A DNA stretch of 64,000 bases, from contig CAZXQG010000007.1 of the NCBI GenBank assembly GCA_964642725.1, positions 1 through 64,000 of the forward strand. Direction: 5' to 3'. Position numbers and translations under genes: made by a program. Shown here piece after piece: positions 33,267 through 43,380 of this stretch; position 1 is the stretch's first letter, and the number at the start of each line of letters is the position of its first letter. The notes under the pieces are model-generated. The model was not told where the DNA came from, did no database searches, and saw only the letters and a program-made list of their open reading frames with translations. Source of the DNA: JAGVPT01 sp964642725 (lineage in GTDB: Bacteria > Bacteroidota > Ignavibacteria > UBA10030 > UBA8401).

Positions 33267-35990
33267 ATGGGACACAACAAAACAAATCGCATTGTAGCCT
33301 GGGCAGTTTTTGCCGTCACCCTTTTTACTTATCTTTACACCCTTCCTCCCACCGTTGTTTTCTGGGATGTACCCGAACATTGCGCAGCGTCGTTTCTCCT
33401 CCAGGTGCAACATCCGCCTGGATCTCCGCTGCTTGTCATCGTGATGCGCGTTGCCTCGATGATACCGCTATTTTCCGACATCGGCGCGCGGATGAATTTC
33501 ATCAACGCGTTAGCGAGTGCGGTCGTCGTAACACTGCTCTATCTCATCACGGTCAGAATGATTTTGCTGCGTCACGCTTTGCCGGAAGCTCCCTTCGACC
33601 GGATGGCAGTGTATGGGTCGGCAGTGATCGGAGCATTGGCGCTCACGTTCAGCACGACGTTTTGGTTCAATGCACTTGAAACGGAAACTCGCAATACAAG
33701 CCTCCTTTTTACTGCCATTATTATTTGGCTCGCCCTCAGATGGCATGAAGAATATGAAGAGCCGCATAGCGATGCGTATTTATTACTTATCACATTTCTC
33801 GTCGGTTTGACAACCGGAATCCATATTCACGGACTTATGGGATTCACAGTTGCAATCCTTGTGGTGTACTTTCGCTTCTATAAGCATTCGTTGCAGCGAT
33901 TCATTTTCTCGACGGACATCATCAAATTTGGAGTGGTTGCTTCGCTGATCTTTTTCGGTGTCTATCCCGGGATCGTGAAATGGTATCCTTCCATGATGGA
34001 TGGCCAGGTGTTCGGTATAACAACCGACTTATGGGTTGTCGTCGCCATCGTGTTGCCCCTGACCGCATTTTTTCTGTTGTATTACTCCATCAAGAATAAT
34101 AAAAGAATCCTCAACATTGCCTCGCTTTCTTTCCTTTTGATTCTCCTCGGCTATTCGATCTACGCAGTGGTTTACATACGGTCGAACGCAAACCCGCCGA
34201 TCAACGAGAATGATCCGAGCACGATAAAGCGCCTCGTTGTATATCTTGAACGCGAACAGTATGGCGAGACTCCGCTTCTCCAGCGGCGCTGGTCGAATGA
34301 GCCGGACAAGATAGAATTCTTCAAGAATTATTCAAGCGATGGAGACTATTTCTGGCGCTATCAGATCAACCATATGTACCTTCGGTACTTTGGGTGGAAT
34401 TTCATCGGCAAAGAAGATGATTGGCAGGGTGCGGGTGTCCGCTTCGCTCAATTGTTCGGAATACCGCTTCTCATCGGCATTATCGGGTTCCTTTATCATT
34501 GGAAAATAGACCCGAAGATGGCGTTCATTATGACCATTTACTTCCTGCTCACAGGATTCGCCCTGGCAATATATTTCAATATGCAGCAAGAACAGCCTCG
34601 CGAACGCGATTATTTCTTCGTCTATTCCTTCTTCGGATTCTGTCTTTGGATAGGCATGGGAACACTTGCCATTGTCAACTATCTTGAACAAAAGCTCAAA
34701 GAACAGTACGCCCGCATTGGGGGGTATTGCATGCTCGCCGCTGCCTTTATTTTTGTCCCGGCGAATATGCTGCGAACGAATATCCATCCGTCGAGCCGTT
34801 ACGGACATTACCTCGCGTGGGATTATGCTTACAATTTGCTGCAAAGCACGGAAAAAGATGCAATACTCATTACCAACGGAGACAACGATACGTTTCCACT
34901 CTGGTATCTGCAGGATGTCGAAGGTGTCCGCAGAGACGTTCGCGTTATTTGCCTGAGTCTTGCCAATACGGATTGGTACATCAAGCAATTGAAAAACACC
35001 GAGCCTTTCGGTGCGAAGAAGGTTCCGATAAGCATGAGCGACGAACAGATCACCGGAATTCAACCTGTTCAATATGAGCCTCAGATGTTTTCTCTCCCGG
35101 TACCTCGCAGTGCTGAGGAAGGCTGGGATTTATCAAATACGTCACCGCAGGGATCGGATGTCGCCCTTTTGCAATCGCGAGGATCGGAGATCGTTGATAC
35201 GGTGAAATTTGTTATGCCCGCGACACTGCAATTCGGAAATATCAAGGCTCTGCGTGTACAGGATATTCTGGTTTTCGACATTATTCGTACTAACCGGTGG
35301 CAGCGTCCGATCTACTTTGCAACGACAGGCGGAGATGACAGTAAGATCGGACTCCAGGACCATATGGAAATGCATGGACTTGCCATGAAGCTTGTTCCGC
35401 GAAAAGTCCATTCATTCTGGGAGGGCGTCGACGAGCAAAGTCTTCGAAAACAGCTCATGAGCGAAGTCACAACTCCGTCGCAGACTCCCGCATTTGGCTT
35501 CCGGTGGCGGGGCTTGCAGGACCCGGCTGTGCACTTCGACGAAAACCAGCGGCGTCTTATTATGAATTATCGGCAGGCATTTCTTTCCCTGACAGTCTAC
35601 CTTACCAATGTAAAGCATGACCCAACTGGTGCCGTCGCTACGCTGAATAGGATGGAGCAAGTGCTTCCTCGCACAGTGATCCAGCTCGATTACCGCACTA
35701 AGTCGGACATTTGCCAAATTTACAAATTGGCCGGAGACACTCTTCATGCTCGGGAATACGCAAATGAACTTGTCGCAGAGTTGAGCCGGTATATGAACGG
35801 AACGATCTCTGAACCGTTGGATCAATACAATCCCCTCATCGTGCTGGCGCAATCCTATGAATTGCTGAGGGAATACGACAAGGCAATCTCCACAATGAGC
35901 CGAATTGCCGAAGCGTATGCTACACTTCCCGGAGTCAACGGAATGGTTCAAGCACGAAAAGCCGAGCTTGAGGCAGAGAAGTTACGGTGA
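33267..35990 (+). CDS. DUF2723 family membrane protein (putative protein O-glycosyltransferase)
   Basis: 907 aa from the ATG at 33267. The N-terminal half has about ten membrane segments and starts with the family's conserved TYLYTLPPTVVFWDVPEHCAAS and QHPPGSPL. The large soluble C-terminal part has ILITNGDNDTFPLWYLQDVEG and ends in tetratricopeptide-like helices. DUF2723/GT117 proteins are related to protein mannosyltransferases that use lipid-linked sugars at the outer face of the inner membrane; the conserved W-D-x-x-E loop fits. In Bacteroidota they may glycosylate secreted proteins. A strong terminator follows. Confidence 0.85.
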   Translation: MGHNKTNRIVAWAVFAVTLFTYLYTLPPTVVFWDVPEHCAASFLLQVQHPPGSPLLVIVMRVASMIPLFSDIGARMNFINALASAVVVTLLYLITVRMILLRHALPEAPFDRMAVYGSAVIGALALTFSTTFWFNALETETRNTSLLFTAIIIWLALRWHEEYEEPHSDAYLLLITFLVGLTTGIHIHGLMGFTVAILVVYFRFYKHSLQRFIFSTDIIKFGVVASLIFFGVYPGIVKWYPSMMDGQVFGITTDLWVVVAIVLPLTAFFLLYYSIKNNKRILNIASLSFLLILLGYSIYAVVYIRSNANPPINENDPSTIKRLVVYLEREQYGETPLLQRRWSNEPDKIEFFKNYSSDGDYFWRYQINHMYLRYFGWNFIGKEDDWQGAGVRFAQLFGIPLLIGIIGFLYHWKIDPKMAFIMTIYFLLTGFALAIYFNMQQEQPRERDYFFVYSFFGFCLWIGMGTLAIVNYLEQKLKEQYARIGGYCMLAAAFIFVPANMLRTNIHPSSRYGHYLAWDYAYNLLQSTEKDAILITNGDNDTFPLWYLQDVEGVRRDVRVICLSLANTDWYIKQLKNTEPFGAKKVPISMSDEQITGIQPVQYEPQMFSLPVPRSAEEGWDLSNTSPQGSDVALLQSRGSEIVDTVKFVMPATLQFGNIKALRVQDILVFDIIRTNRWQRPIYFATTGGDDSKIGLQDHMEMHGLAMKLVPRKVHSFWEGVDEQSLRKQLMSEVTTPSQTPAFGFRWRGLQDPAVHFDENQRRLIMNYRQAFLSLTVYLTNVKHDPTGAVATLNRMEQVLPRTVIQLDYRTKSDICQIYKLAGDTLHAREYANELVAELSRYMNGTISEPLDQYNPLIVLAQSYELLREYDKAISTMSRIAEAYATLPGVNGMVQARKAELEAEKLR

Positions 35991-36055
35991 CACACCTGCC
36001 GGTCTCGTCTCGATATCTACACGTTCTCTAATTTCTTATCGCTCCAAGAACGAAG

Positions 36056-36082
36056 AAAGCCCCTGCAAGTGCAGGGGCTTTT
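36056..36082. terminator. Bidirectional terminator between the DUF2723 gene and nadD
   Basis: An 11-bp stem AAAGCCCCTGC/GCAGGGGCTTT with loop AAGT, then T. It serves the convergent plus-strand gene and probably also minus-strand nadD. Confidence 0.85.
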
Positions 36083-36107
36083 CATTTAACGGCGGTTGTG
36101 TTACGGT

Positions 36108-36689
36108 TTATCGGTAGAGTATATTTCGTTCAATGTACTGAGAGACTTGACGGGGAACCAAATATCGAACTGACTTACGTTGGCGGACTATCCTTCTGAT
36201 TTCTGAGGATGAAATCTGAATGTCAGGCACTGAAACAAACCGTGCATTTTTATCAAATTTTCTATTTGTTGGACCGGATTTAAAGAGCGGCCTGTTCATG
36301 ACCACAAGCGAAGCCAATTCGACTATCCGCTCCGGGTTCTTCCATGTATGAAATTCGGAAAAATTATCAGCACCAATGATCAAGAACAATTTGGATCCCG
36401 GAAAATCCCGATGGAACTCCTCAACGGTCTCATACGTGAAGGACAGCCCTTTCCGCTTGACCTCTATATTTGACCAACCGAAACGCGGGTTCAGCCGGAC
36501 CGCAAGCCGAACCATCCGCAACCGATGGAGCGCAAGTTTATTCTCTCCTTTTTTCTTATGCGGAGATATATATGACGGGATGAAGAACACTTTGTCAAGA
36601 TTCAGCTGTTCACAAATGCGTTCAGCGACAATAAGGTGGCCGGTGTGCGGAGGATTGAACGTTCCCCCAAATATTCCGATACGTTTCAT
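36108..36689 (-). CDS. nadD: Nicotinate-nucleotide adenylyltransferase
   Basis: 193 aa from the ATG at 36689 (MKRIGIFGGTFNPPHTGH). NadD adenylates nicotinate mononucleotide in NAD synthesis. The nucleotidyltransferase signature GTFNPPHTGH and the ISSSEIR motif near the C-terminus are both present, with GADNFSEFHTW in the middle. The length is normal. It is 21 nt downstream of the glycosyltransferase gene and ends at the shared terminator. Confidence 0.94.
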   Translation of the reverse strand: MKRIGIFGGTFNPPHTGHLIVAERICEQLNLDKVFFIPSYISPHKKKGENKLALHRLRMVRLAVRLNPRFGWSNIEVKRKGLSFTYETVEEFHRDFPGSKLFLIIGADNFSEFHTWKNPERIVELASLVVMNRPLFKSGPTNRKFDKNARFVSVPDIQISSSEIRRIVRQRKSVRYLVPRQVSQYIERNILYR

Positions 36690-36710
36690 ATTTATTCTTG
36701 ACATGCAGCC

Positions 36711-37811
36711 TCACATACTTTTCTCATACACTTCCATCGTTTTCTGAGCTGTTACACGCCAAGAGAATTTCTTGGAGTGTATCTTCCCTCTTTCGATCAT
36801 CTCGTTTCTTAACATTGAATTCCGAAGCAGGTTCACGATCGCTTCGGCAAACATGCCCTGATTGCCTGACTCGCAAATGATTGCCGCATTTCCCACAACC
36901 TCGGGAAGCGATCCCGCGTCTGATACAATGACTGGGATACCGCACGCCATCGCCTCCAACGCAGGCAAGCCAAATCCCTCATAGAGTGAAGGCAGGATAA
37001 ACATTTCTGCTCCCTGATATGCAAGAATCAATTCTCCGTCAGATATCCTGCCCAGCGACCTCACCCTGGGCGACAAACCTGAGTTGTCAATCATTGCCAG
37101 CATCGAATTATCCGCCCTAGGATCACCTCCCGCGAAGACCAAATCCACCTCCGGAAACAAGGAAACGATATCTTTGAACGCTTGCAGGAGGACATGAAGG
37201 CCTTTGTGAGGTTTTATATTTCCGACGAACAAAATATACGGAAGCTCAAGTTTATTTTTCACCTTAAAACCTTCGACAAGTGAAGGATCTGCCGTCTGGC
37301 GAAATTGTTCCGAGACCCCGAGATGAATTGGGATGATCTTTTCTTCCCGCACGCGAAAAGACCGAAGAATATCATTTTTTGTGAATTCAGAATCGGTGAT
37401 GATATATCGGGCCTCGCGAAGTGCATGCCGTATCATTATATGGGAATATGTCCTTTGAAGACGCGAAAAGAACTGTGGAAACCTCAAGTGGATGAGGTCG
37501 TGAATCGTGACAATGGATTCGCACTTAAGCCTAAACGGAAGTGTATAGTGGGGCGAATGAAATACCGAGACATTGCTGGCGTTAATTTGACGCCCGAAAA
37601 AGGCGATTTCTCCTAATGTGTATTTTCCATACGTTGCAACCGAAGTCTTCCATGCTCTAGGGAGCGCAATAGCCGTAGCGTCTTCGGGGGCTATGAATAC
37701 GAGAAAGTCAGCAGAAAGCTGCATTAGTGCATATTCCCGGACGAGATGCTGTATGTAGGTTCCAATCCCGAAATCATGGTATTTTCTAGCATCTAGTCCA
37801 ATCAAAGGCAT
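36711..37811 (-). CDS. Glycosyltransferase family 4 protein
   Basis: 366 aa, GT-B fold. The N-terminus is MPLIGLDARKYHDFGIGTYI with the glycine-rich acceptor loop. The C-terminal nucleotide-sugar domain has PYILFVGNIKPHKGLHVL and the E-x7-E motif in LPSLYEGFGLPALEAMACGIPVIVSDAGSLPEV (split over the helix). It retains both glutamates. It probably transfers a hexose during surface polysaccharide assembly, together with the divergent cluster at 38-42 kb. It resembles the second transferase at 40792. Confidence 0.92.
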   Translation of the reverse strand: MPLIGLDARKYHDFGIGTYIQHLVREYALMQLSADFLVFIAPEDATAIALPRAWKTSVATYGKYTLGEIAFFGRQINASNVSVFHSPHYTLPFRLKCESIVTIHDLIHLRFPQFFSRLQRTYSHIMIRHALREARYIITDSEFTKNDILRSFRVREEKIIPIHLGVSEQFRQTADPSLVEGFKVKNKLELPYILFVGNIKPHKGLHVLLQAFKDIVSLFPEVDLVFAGGDPRADNSMLAMIDNSGLSPRVRSLGRISDGELILAYQGAEMFILPSLYEGFGLPALEAMACGIPVIVSDAGSLPEVVGNAAIICESGNQGMFAEAIVNLLRNSMLRNEMIERGKIHSKKFSWRVTAQKTMEVYEKSM

Positions 37812-38163
37812 GGAAATTATTATGGAGATCGTTTAAGAAATACCCAGTCGTATGGTTCTCTAGGATATCAGCACTTTCTTCACTTGTCATCTAAATTTAC
37901 GAAAAAACAAATAGAAAGGAAGGGTTTGTATAATTTTTCATGGCTTGTCGTCCCAACGCGCTCGCTACATCTGATTTCTCAAAAGACAAATTCGAAACTG
38001 ACAAACCACCGAGACTTCGTATGCTGTTATTCCTCCTCTGCTGGTTTTGTTCGAAGGATGATGTCCCCTATTTCAATCGACCCCCGCATTTGACGACCAA
38101 TAGGCCGCTGCCCAATTGATATCCTCGCTTGACAATCCATGCGTTGATTAAGTTGAAACTTCT
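37812..38163. other. Intergenic region between divergent polysaccharide genes
   Basis: About 350 nt. A 69-codon frame at 37884-38093 has no recognisable features. Promoters for both directions should lie here but none is convincing. Confidence 0.35.
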
Positions 38164-39645
38164 GTGTATCATCAATACGACGAAAATTTTAAACACACTA
38201 TATACTACGTGGAATCAACTGCTCGCCCCGCCCAAATCTTGCTTCGAAATACCGCTTGGCTGTTCGCGGCGCAAATAGTGTTGAAATTGCTGGCCTTCTA
38301 TTCCACTATTGTGGTCGCCAACCATCTCGATGTCGTCAATTTCGGATTATTCAATTTTGCAATTTCTTTTACGACGCTGTTTATTCCAATTTTTGACTTT
38401 GGAATGGATGCTTATCTCGTCAGAGAAATAGCAGTTGGTGCAGACGATAGTCAAGTTCTCTTGGGTTCTGCGGTCATTTCCAAGCTTGTCCTTTCGGTGT
38501 TTGGATTTGCTGCGATTCTTCTCGTTTCATTTTTTGTAGGCGCGGCTCACAATAACGAGCGGATTATTTTCCTTGCCGCAATCGCCTTGTTCCTGAAAAA
38601 CCTCAGCACGTCGTTCGTGAGCCTCCTCCGGGGCAACCATCGCATGGATTTGGATGCTAGGATTTCAATTGTCGCCAAGGTTGCCGAAGTCGGATTGACG
38701 CTCCTGGCTGTCTGGCTTTATTCAGATTTAGAGAAAATTCTTTGGTTCTTGATCGTAGCTGCCGTATTTCAACTTGCGTATTCGATCGTTGTTGCTTATC
38801 GTCATACGCATGTCTCCGTCGTTTTTTCGATGCGATTGGCGCGCAAGTTAATGCGGGGCGGGATGCCGTTTGCCTTAACAGGGTTATCTGTGATGATCTA
38901 TTTTCATATCGATACGGTGATGCTTTCAACGCTCGTGGATGAAAAAGCCGTTGGAATTTACCGCGCCGCCTATAACATCGTTCTCGCCGCGACAACATTT
39001 TCATCAGCATTCGTTGTTGCCCTGTTTCCCATGATTGCAAAACTATATGAAACCGAAAGGGAAAATGCAGTCAGGTTATCTGCGCAAGTGATCTTCTACG
39101 CCCTCATTTTTTCGCTTCCAATAGCTTTGGGCGGCACATTAATCGCAAGCCAATTCATAGGTCGATTGTATTTGCCCTCATTCGGTGAAGCAGCGTTCAT
39201 ACTGCAGATTCTGCTTTGGTGGGTGCCGATAAGTGCTGTCACATCCATCCTTGGACACATACTCGGCGGAATGAACCTTCAGCGATACGTCTTGGGAGTG
39301 TCGTCCATAAATGCAGTATTCAACGTCGTCGCGAACCTTATTCTTATACCGATCATTTCATATGTGGGAGCATCCATTGTTACGGTGCTAACAGAACTGT
39401 TAGGGCTTTTCCTACTCTCTATCATTATAAGAAAACAGTTTGGAAATGTCTTTAAATCTTTGCCAGTACTAAGGCTGATGATCGCGAATGCTTTTCTACT
39501 TCCGGTTCTGATGTTCGCCAATGTGCTGAATCTCATATGGTTGCTTGCCCTCGGGGCTGCACTGTACACGATTGGCTTGTTCGCAACGAAAACAGTCTCG
39601 TGGACCGAACTTTTAAAAGTGAAGGTGCTGCTGCTGGGCCGCTAA
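38164..39645 (+). CDS. Oligosaccharide/polysaccharide flippase (Wzx-like, MATE/MVF superfamily)
   Basis: 493 aa with about 14 hydrophobic segments. Typical features are the opening LLRNTAWLFAAQIVLKLLAF, VNFGLFNFAISFTTLFIPIFDFGMDAYLVREIA, and FALTGLSVMIYFHIDTVMLS. Such proteins move lipid-linked sugar units across the inner membrane. The start is a GTG at 38164; another GTG at 38209 would give a shorter and equally plausible N-terminus. It opens the plus-strand sugar cluster. Confidence 0.9.
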   Translation: MYHQYDENFKHTIYYVESTARPAQILLRNTAWLFAAQIVLKLLAFYSTIVVANHLDVVNFGLFNFAISFTTLFIPIFDFGMDAYLVREIAVGADDSQVLLGSAVISKLVLSVFGFAAILLVSFFVGAAHNNERIIFLAAIALFLKNLSTSFVSLLRGNHRMDLDARISIVAKVAEVGLTLLAVWLYSDLEKILWFLIVAAVFQLAYSIVVAYRHTHVSVVFSMRLARKLMRGGMPFALTGLSVMIYFHIDTVMLSTLVDEKAVGIYRAAYNIVLAATTFSSAFVVALFPMIAKLYETERENAVRLSAQVIFYALIFSLPIALGGTLIASQFIGRLYLPSFGEAAFILQILLWWVPISAVTSILGHILGGMNLQRYVLGVSSINAVFNVVANLILIPIISYVGASIVTVLTELLGLFLLSIIIRKQFGNVFKSLPVLRLMIANAFLLPVLMFANVLNLIWLLALGAALYTIGLFATKTVSWTELLKVKVLLLGR

Positions 39646-39839
39646 CCGATGGTAGGCAGGATTTAACCGCCTCTCATCGAATGATCTTGTTGCTTAACCA
39701 CAGATAGTAAATAGTTGAATTCATAATCGAAACAATTCTTCAGCAATGATACCGGGATGTGAACAATGACCGAATTCTCCGAGATCACCCCTCGCCCCCG
39801 GGACGGTGTTGCGTGTGATCAAATACAAGAGACCGCTTG

Positions 39840-40679
39840 ATGGACCACTTTAAGAGATTTGATAATGTTGATATTTGCGATGTGTGCGGCTCAAACCGCA
39901 TCAGCAGCTATTATAAGGACAGCGATATTGTTGTATGCTTGGACTGTAATTTCCTCTTTGTAAGCCCCCGTCCGAGCCTTGATGACATTAAACATTCTTA
40001 TTCTGATTCAGGCTTTTACGATACGTGGATCACGGAAAGTAAGGGGCGATTAAAACTATGGAACAAGAGGTTTAACAGAATAAAAAACTATCTAAAAGGC
40101 TCATCTGCACTCCTTGATTTCAGCGCGGGCATAGGAACATTCCTGCATACAGTACAATCCCATGGACACACAATCCATGGAACCGAGCTTTCAGAATCAG
40201 CGAAATCAATTGCTTTACGACAATACAACATTGAACTGTTTGACCCGCAGCATTTTTTTAACAATACTTTTTCAGATTATTTTGATATCATTACGGCCTG
40301 GCATGTCGTAGAACACGTGGAGTCACCGCGACTTCTCCTAACCGAATTCTATAACATTTTACGTCCCGGTGGATATTTGATCGTAGCTGTTCCAAATGCA
40401 AATTTTAGATCATTGAAAAGAATCTTCCGTCAACAAAACATGGATCAGGTATTTCCTAAGTTAAAAGTTGGAGACGAGATTCACGTATCTCACTTTACTG
40501 AAGACACTCTTGTGCGATTATTGACTACAGTGGGATTTCGTATCCTTGAGGTAGGTATTGATGACCACTTCGCAAAACGTAATTGCACAACCAGAACGAT
40601 GTACACCGTATATCAATGTATCCGCCTGCTGACACATAAAAATATTTCACATACAATATATGTTGTCGCGCAAAAATGA
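39840..40679 (+). CDS. SAM-dependent methyltransferase with N-terminal zinc finger
   Basis: 279 aa from the ATG at 39840. The N-terminus has CDVCGS and CLDCNFLFVSPRP, a four-cysteine knuckle common in sugar-cluster methyltransferases. The Rossmann SAM motif is LLDFSAGIGTFLHTV, followed by ITAWHVVEHVESP and LRPGGYLIVAVPN. Local base composition is more A/T-rich than in its neighbours, which hints at separate acquisition. It probably methylates a sugar or lipid-linked intermediate of the neighbouring polysaccharide pathway. Confidence 0.87.
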   Translation: MDHFKRFDNVDICDVCGSNRISSYYKDSDIVVCLDCNFLFVSPRPSLDDIKHSYSDSGFYDTWITESKGRLKLWNKRFNRIKNYLKGSSALLDFSAGIGTFLHTVQSHGHTIHGTELSESAKSIALRQYNIELFDPQHFFNNTFSDYFDIITAWHVVEHVESPRLLLTEFYNILRPGGYLIVAVPNANFRSLKRIFRQQNMDQVFPKLKVGDEIHVSHFTEDTLVRLLTTVGFRILEVGIDDHFAKRNCTTRTMYTVYQCIRLLTHKNISHTIYVVAQK

Positions 40680-40791
40680 ACTCACTCGTTGAGACCTGCT
40701 TTCGTTGATATCCTTACCCGTACAACTCTTTCTGATATCCGGTTGTCGTAAGAACTGCGGGTTTTCGGTCATTAATTACGGTCCTCTAGTT

Positions 40792-41967
40792 ATGGAACGA
40801 AAAAAAATTCTCATTGACGCCCGGGCAACTCAAGAGGGCTATAAACAACACAAGCATCGTGGAATCGGAAAATATGTATATAACCTTCTCTTGTACCTTC
40901 CAACACTTGCGAACGATGTCGACTTTACGTATCTGTTGGATCCTTCAAAATCGGTCGACGAAACAATTGCCGGACTTCCGGTGAAATTCCTGCACCATGT
41001 GACAGCTGGAATGCATTTTTATGAATTGCAGTACTTGGCCACTCAACTGACACTCTCGAAGACGCTCGCGAAGGAGGAATTCGACCTTTGCCATTTTGCG
41101 ACACAGGATGATGCCGCACTTTTTGCGCCTGGTCGATTTTGCATAACAATCCTTGACACAATTACTTCATCGATGAAGCAATTATACGGCCCCGCACAAC
41201 AAATGAAACAAGCCTTTTTACGTGCATGGGCAAAACGGATTGTGCAAAAATCATCAGCCATCTTGACAATCTCGGAACATTCAAAAAAAGATATTATTGC
41301 CCATCTCCACGTCGCAGCAGATAGGATATTCGTTACGCCTCTTGGAGTGGATGAAAGATACTTCCAAATCTACCCGCAAGAGCTTGTCGAAACTGCCAGA
41401 AGGCGATACGGTTTGAGCCACAGATATTGCCTCTATATCGGCGGAATTGACCCACGCAAAAACGTGGTATCGCTTCTCAAAGCAGTGGCGATAGCGTACG
41501 CCGAAAAACCCGACTTCCCGGACCTGGCATTCGTGGGACGAATTTCTAATCAACGCGAGTACCCGAGGATCTTGCAAGAAATTGAATCGTTGGGCATTAC
41601 TCATCGAGTACATTTGGCAGGATACGTACCGGAAGAAGAACTGCCGCTCTTGTATGCCGGTGCAAGCGCGTTTATTTTTCCTTCTCTCTACGAAGGCTTT
41701 GGACTTCCCATAGCCGAGGCGATGGCCATCGGAACGCCGGTGATTGCATCACGGAATTCTTCCATCCCGGAAGTCGGAGGGGACGCATTGTTGTACGTCG
41801 ACGTTTCCGATCCTCGTTCACTTGCCAAGGGCATGCTGACCTTGAACACTGACCTTGAGTTAGCAAGGGCGCTAAAAACAAGAGGGAAACTTCAGGCAAG
41901 AAACTTTTCATGGAAAGAAACTGCTCAAAAAACTATCGATGTATACAGGAAGATTATCGATCGATAG
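40792..41967 (+). CDS. Glycosyltransferase family 4 protein
   Basis: 391 aa from the ATG at 40792 (MERKKILIDARATQEGYKQ); the open frame reaches back to 40705 but that part is unlike the family. Acceptor loop KHRGIGKYVYNLLLYLP, donor domain YCLYIGGIDPRKNVVSLL, and the E-x7-E motif in SLYEGFGLPIAEAMAIGTPVIAS. It matches family members that act with rhamnose or mannose donors, but the sugar is not determined. It is the last gene of the cluster. Confidence 0.91.
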   Translation: MERKKILIDARATQEGYKQHKHRGIGKYVYNLLLYLPTLANDVDFTYLLDPSKSVDETIAGLPVKFLHHVTAGMHFYELQYLATQLTLSKTLAKEEFDLCHFATQDDAALFAPGRFCITILDTITSSMKQLYGPAQQMKQAFLRAWAKRIVQKSSAILTISEHSKKDIIAHLHVAADRIFVTPLGVDERYFQIYPQELVETARRRYGLSHRYCLYIGGIDPRKNVVSLLKAVAIAYAEKPDFPDLAFVGRISNQREYPRILQEIESLGITHRVHLAGYVPEEELPLLYAGASAFIFPSLYEGFGLPIAEAMAIGTPVIASRNSSIPEVGGDALLYVDVSDPRSLAKGMLTLNTDLELARALKTRGKLQARNFSWKETAQKTIDVYRKIIDR

Positions 41968-42159
41968 AAGAAAGCGCAGACCGTACATTGATCATCAGGA
42001 ACATTGTTGCTGCAAACCTTTACACGAAACACTCTTCGTCTTCTCATCTATCGGAGAAGGGAATCTGAACGATTATTCGCTGTGGTTTTGTTTAAAGGCT
42101 TTGCGGGAATGAGAATATCAATAAAGCGGAAAAAGAGAGCAGGGTTGTAGAAAATACGA

Positions 42160-43377
42160 TTATGCTTTCATCGCCTTCATTACGGTGCTCAGGTCTTTAT
42201 CTCCCCTGCCTGAAAGATTGACAACAATGATTTGGGTCTTTTGCATCGTGGCAGCTCTTTTTCCGGCGTATGCAATCGCGTGGGCCGATTCGAGGGCGGG
42301 AATAATTCCTTCGATCCGGGATAATAATACTACCGCGTCCACAGCTTCTTTGTCGGTGATGGAAACGTACTCGACAAGCTTTTGGTCTTTCAAATAGCAG
42401 TGTTCGGGCCCGACTCCCGGATAATCTAACCCGGCTGAAATTGAATGGGCCAATTGAACCTGGCCGTTCTCGTCCTGAAGCAAATATTGCATCGCCCCGT
42501 GCAAAACTCCTCGTTGACCGAGAGCCAGTGCCGCCGCGTGTTTTCCCGTTTCAAGTCCATATCCTGCAGCTTCAACACCGATCAGTTTTACTCCGGGAAC
42601 ATCGTTGAGAAACGGATAAAAAATTCCCATCGAATTGCTTCCTCCGCCGACACATGCAACGATCGCATCGGGCAGTCTTCCCTCTGCTTCGATGATCTGA
42701 CGCCGCGTTTCTTCGCCAATGACAGACTGAAAATCCCTCACCATCATCGGATAGGGATGCATACCAACAACCGATCCGATGATGTAAAACGTTGTATCGA
42801 CATTCGTTACCCAATCTCGAATTGCTTCGCTGGTTGCATCTTTTAACGTTTTGCTTCCTGAAGAAACGGGGCGAACCTCGGCGCCGAGTAATTTCATTCG
42901 GTCGACATTAGGAGCCTGCCGTTCCATATCCTCCTCCCCCATATACACAAAACACTGAAGACCGAATAATGCGCAGACCGTCGCCGTGGCCACGCCGTGT
43001 TGGCCGGCTCCGGTCTCAGCAATAATTCGCTTCTTGCCCATCCTTTTGGCGATAAGAATTTGCCCCACGGTGTTGTTGATTTTGTGGGCGCCGGTATGAC
43101 AAAGATCTTCACGCTTAAGATAAATTTTTGCTCCGCCAGCATGCGACGTCAAACGTTCTGCAAAATACAGCGGCGTTTCGCGGCCGACAAAGTTCTTCAA
43201 ATAATACCGCAATTCCATTTGAAAGTCCGCGTCATCGCGAAGTTGCAGATAGCGTGTTGTCAATTCCTCAACAGCAGGAAGCAGTGTCTCCGGAATGTAG
43301 CGGCCCCCGTACACTCCAAAGTGCCCAGCCAGGTCGGGCAAGTCATACGGCGGGTTGCTCTTTTTTAAATTTTGCAT
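42160..43377 (-). CDS. trpB: Tryptophan synthase beta chain
   Basis: 405 aa, PLP enzyme that joins indole and serine. The PLP lysine lies in HTGAHKINNTVGQ and the phosphate-binding loop in VGGGSNSMGIF. The N-terminus PDLAGHFGVYGGRYIPE and ETGAGQHGVATAT identify the TrpB1 type that needs TrpA. The gene is 3 nt after trpF. No trpA follows: 190 nt of non-coding DNA separate it from the convergent glycosyltransferase, so trpA must be elsewhere. Confidence 0.96.
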   Translation of the reverse strand: MQNLKKSNPPYDLPDLAGHFGVYGGRYIPETLLPAVEELTTRYLQLRDDADFQMELRYYLKNFVGRETPLYFAERLTSHAGGAKIYLKREDLCHTGAHKINNTVGQILIAKRMGKKRIIAETGAGQHGVATATVCALFGLQCFVYMGEEDMERQAPNVDRMKLLGAEVRPVSSGSKTLKDATSEAIRDWVTNVDTTFYIIGSVVGMHPYPMMVRDFQSVIGEETRRQIIEAEGRLPDAIVACVGGGSNSMGIFYPFLNDVPGVKLIGVEAAGYGLETGKHAAALALGQRGVLHGAMQYLLQDENGQVQLAHSISAGLDYPGVGPEHCYLKDQKLVEYVSITDKEAVDAVVLLSRIEGIIPALESAHAIAYAGKRAATMQKTQIIVVNLSGRGDKDLSTVMKAMKA

Positions 43378-43380
43378 TGT

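Noticed and set aside
37884..38093. 69-codon frame in the divergent polysaccharide spacer
   Set aside because: No recognisable domain or start signal; it probably overlaps promoter DNA.
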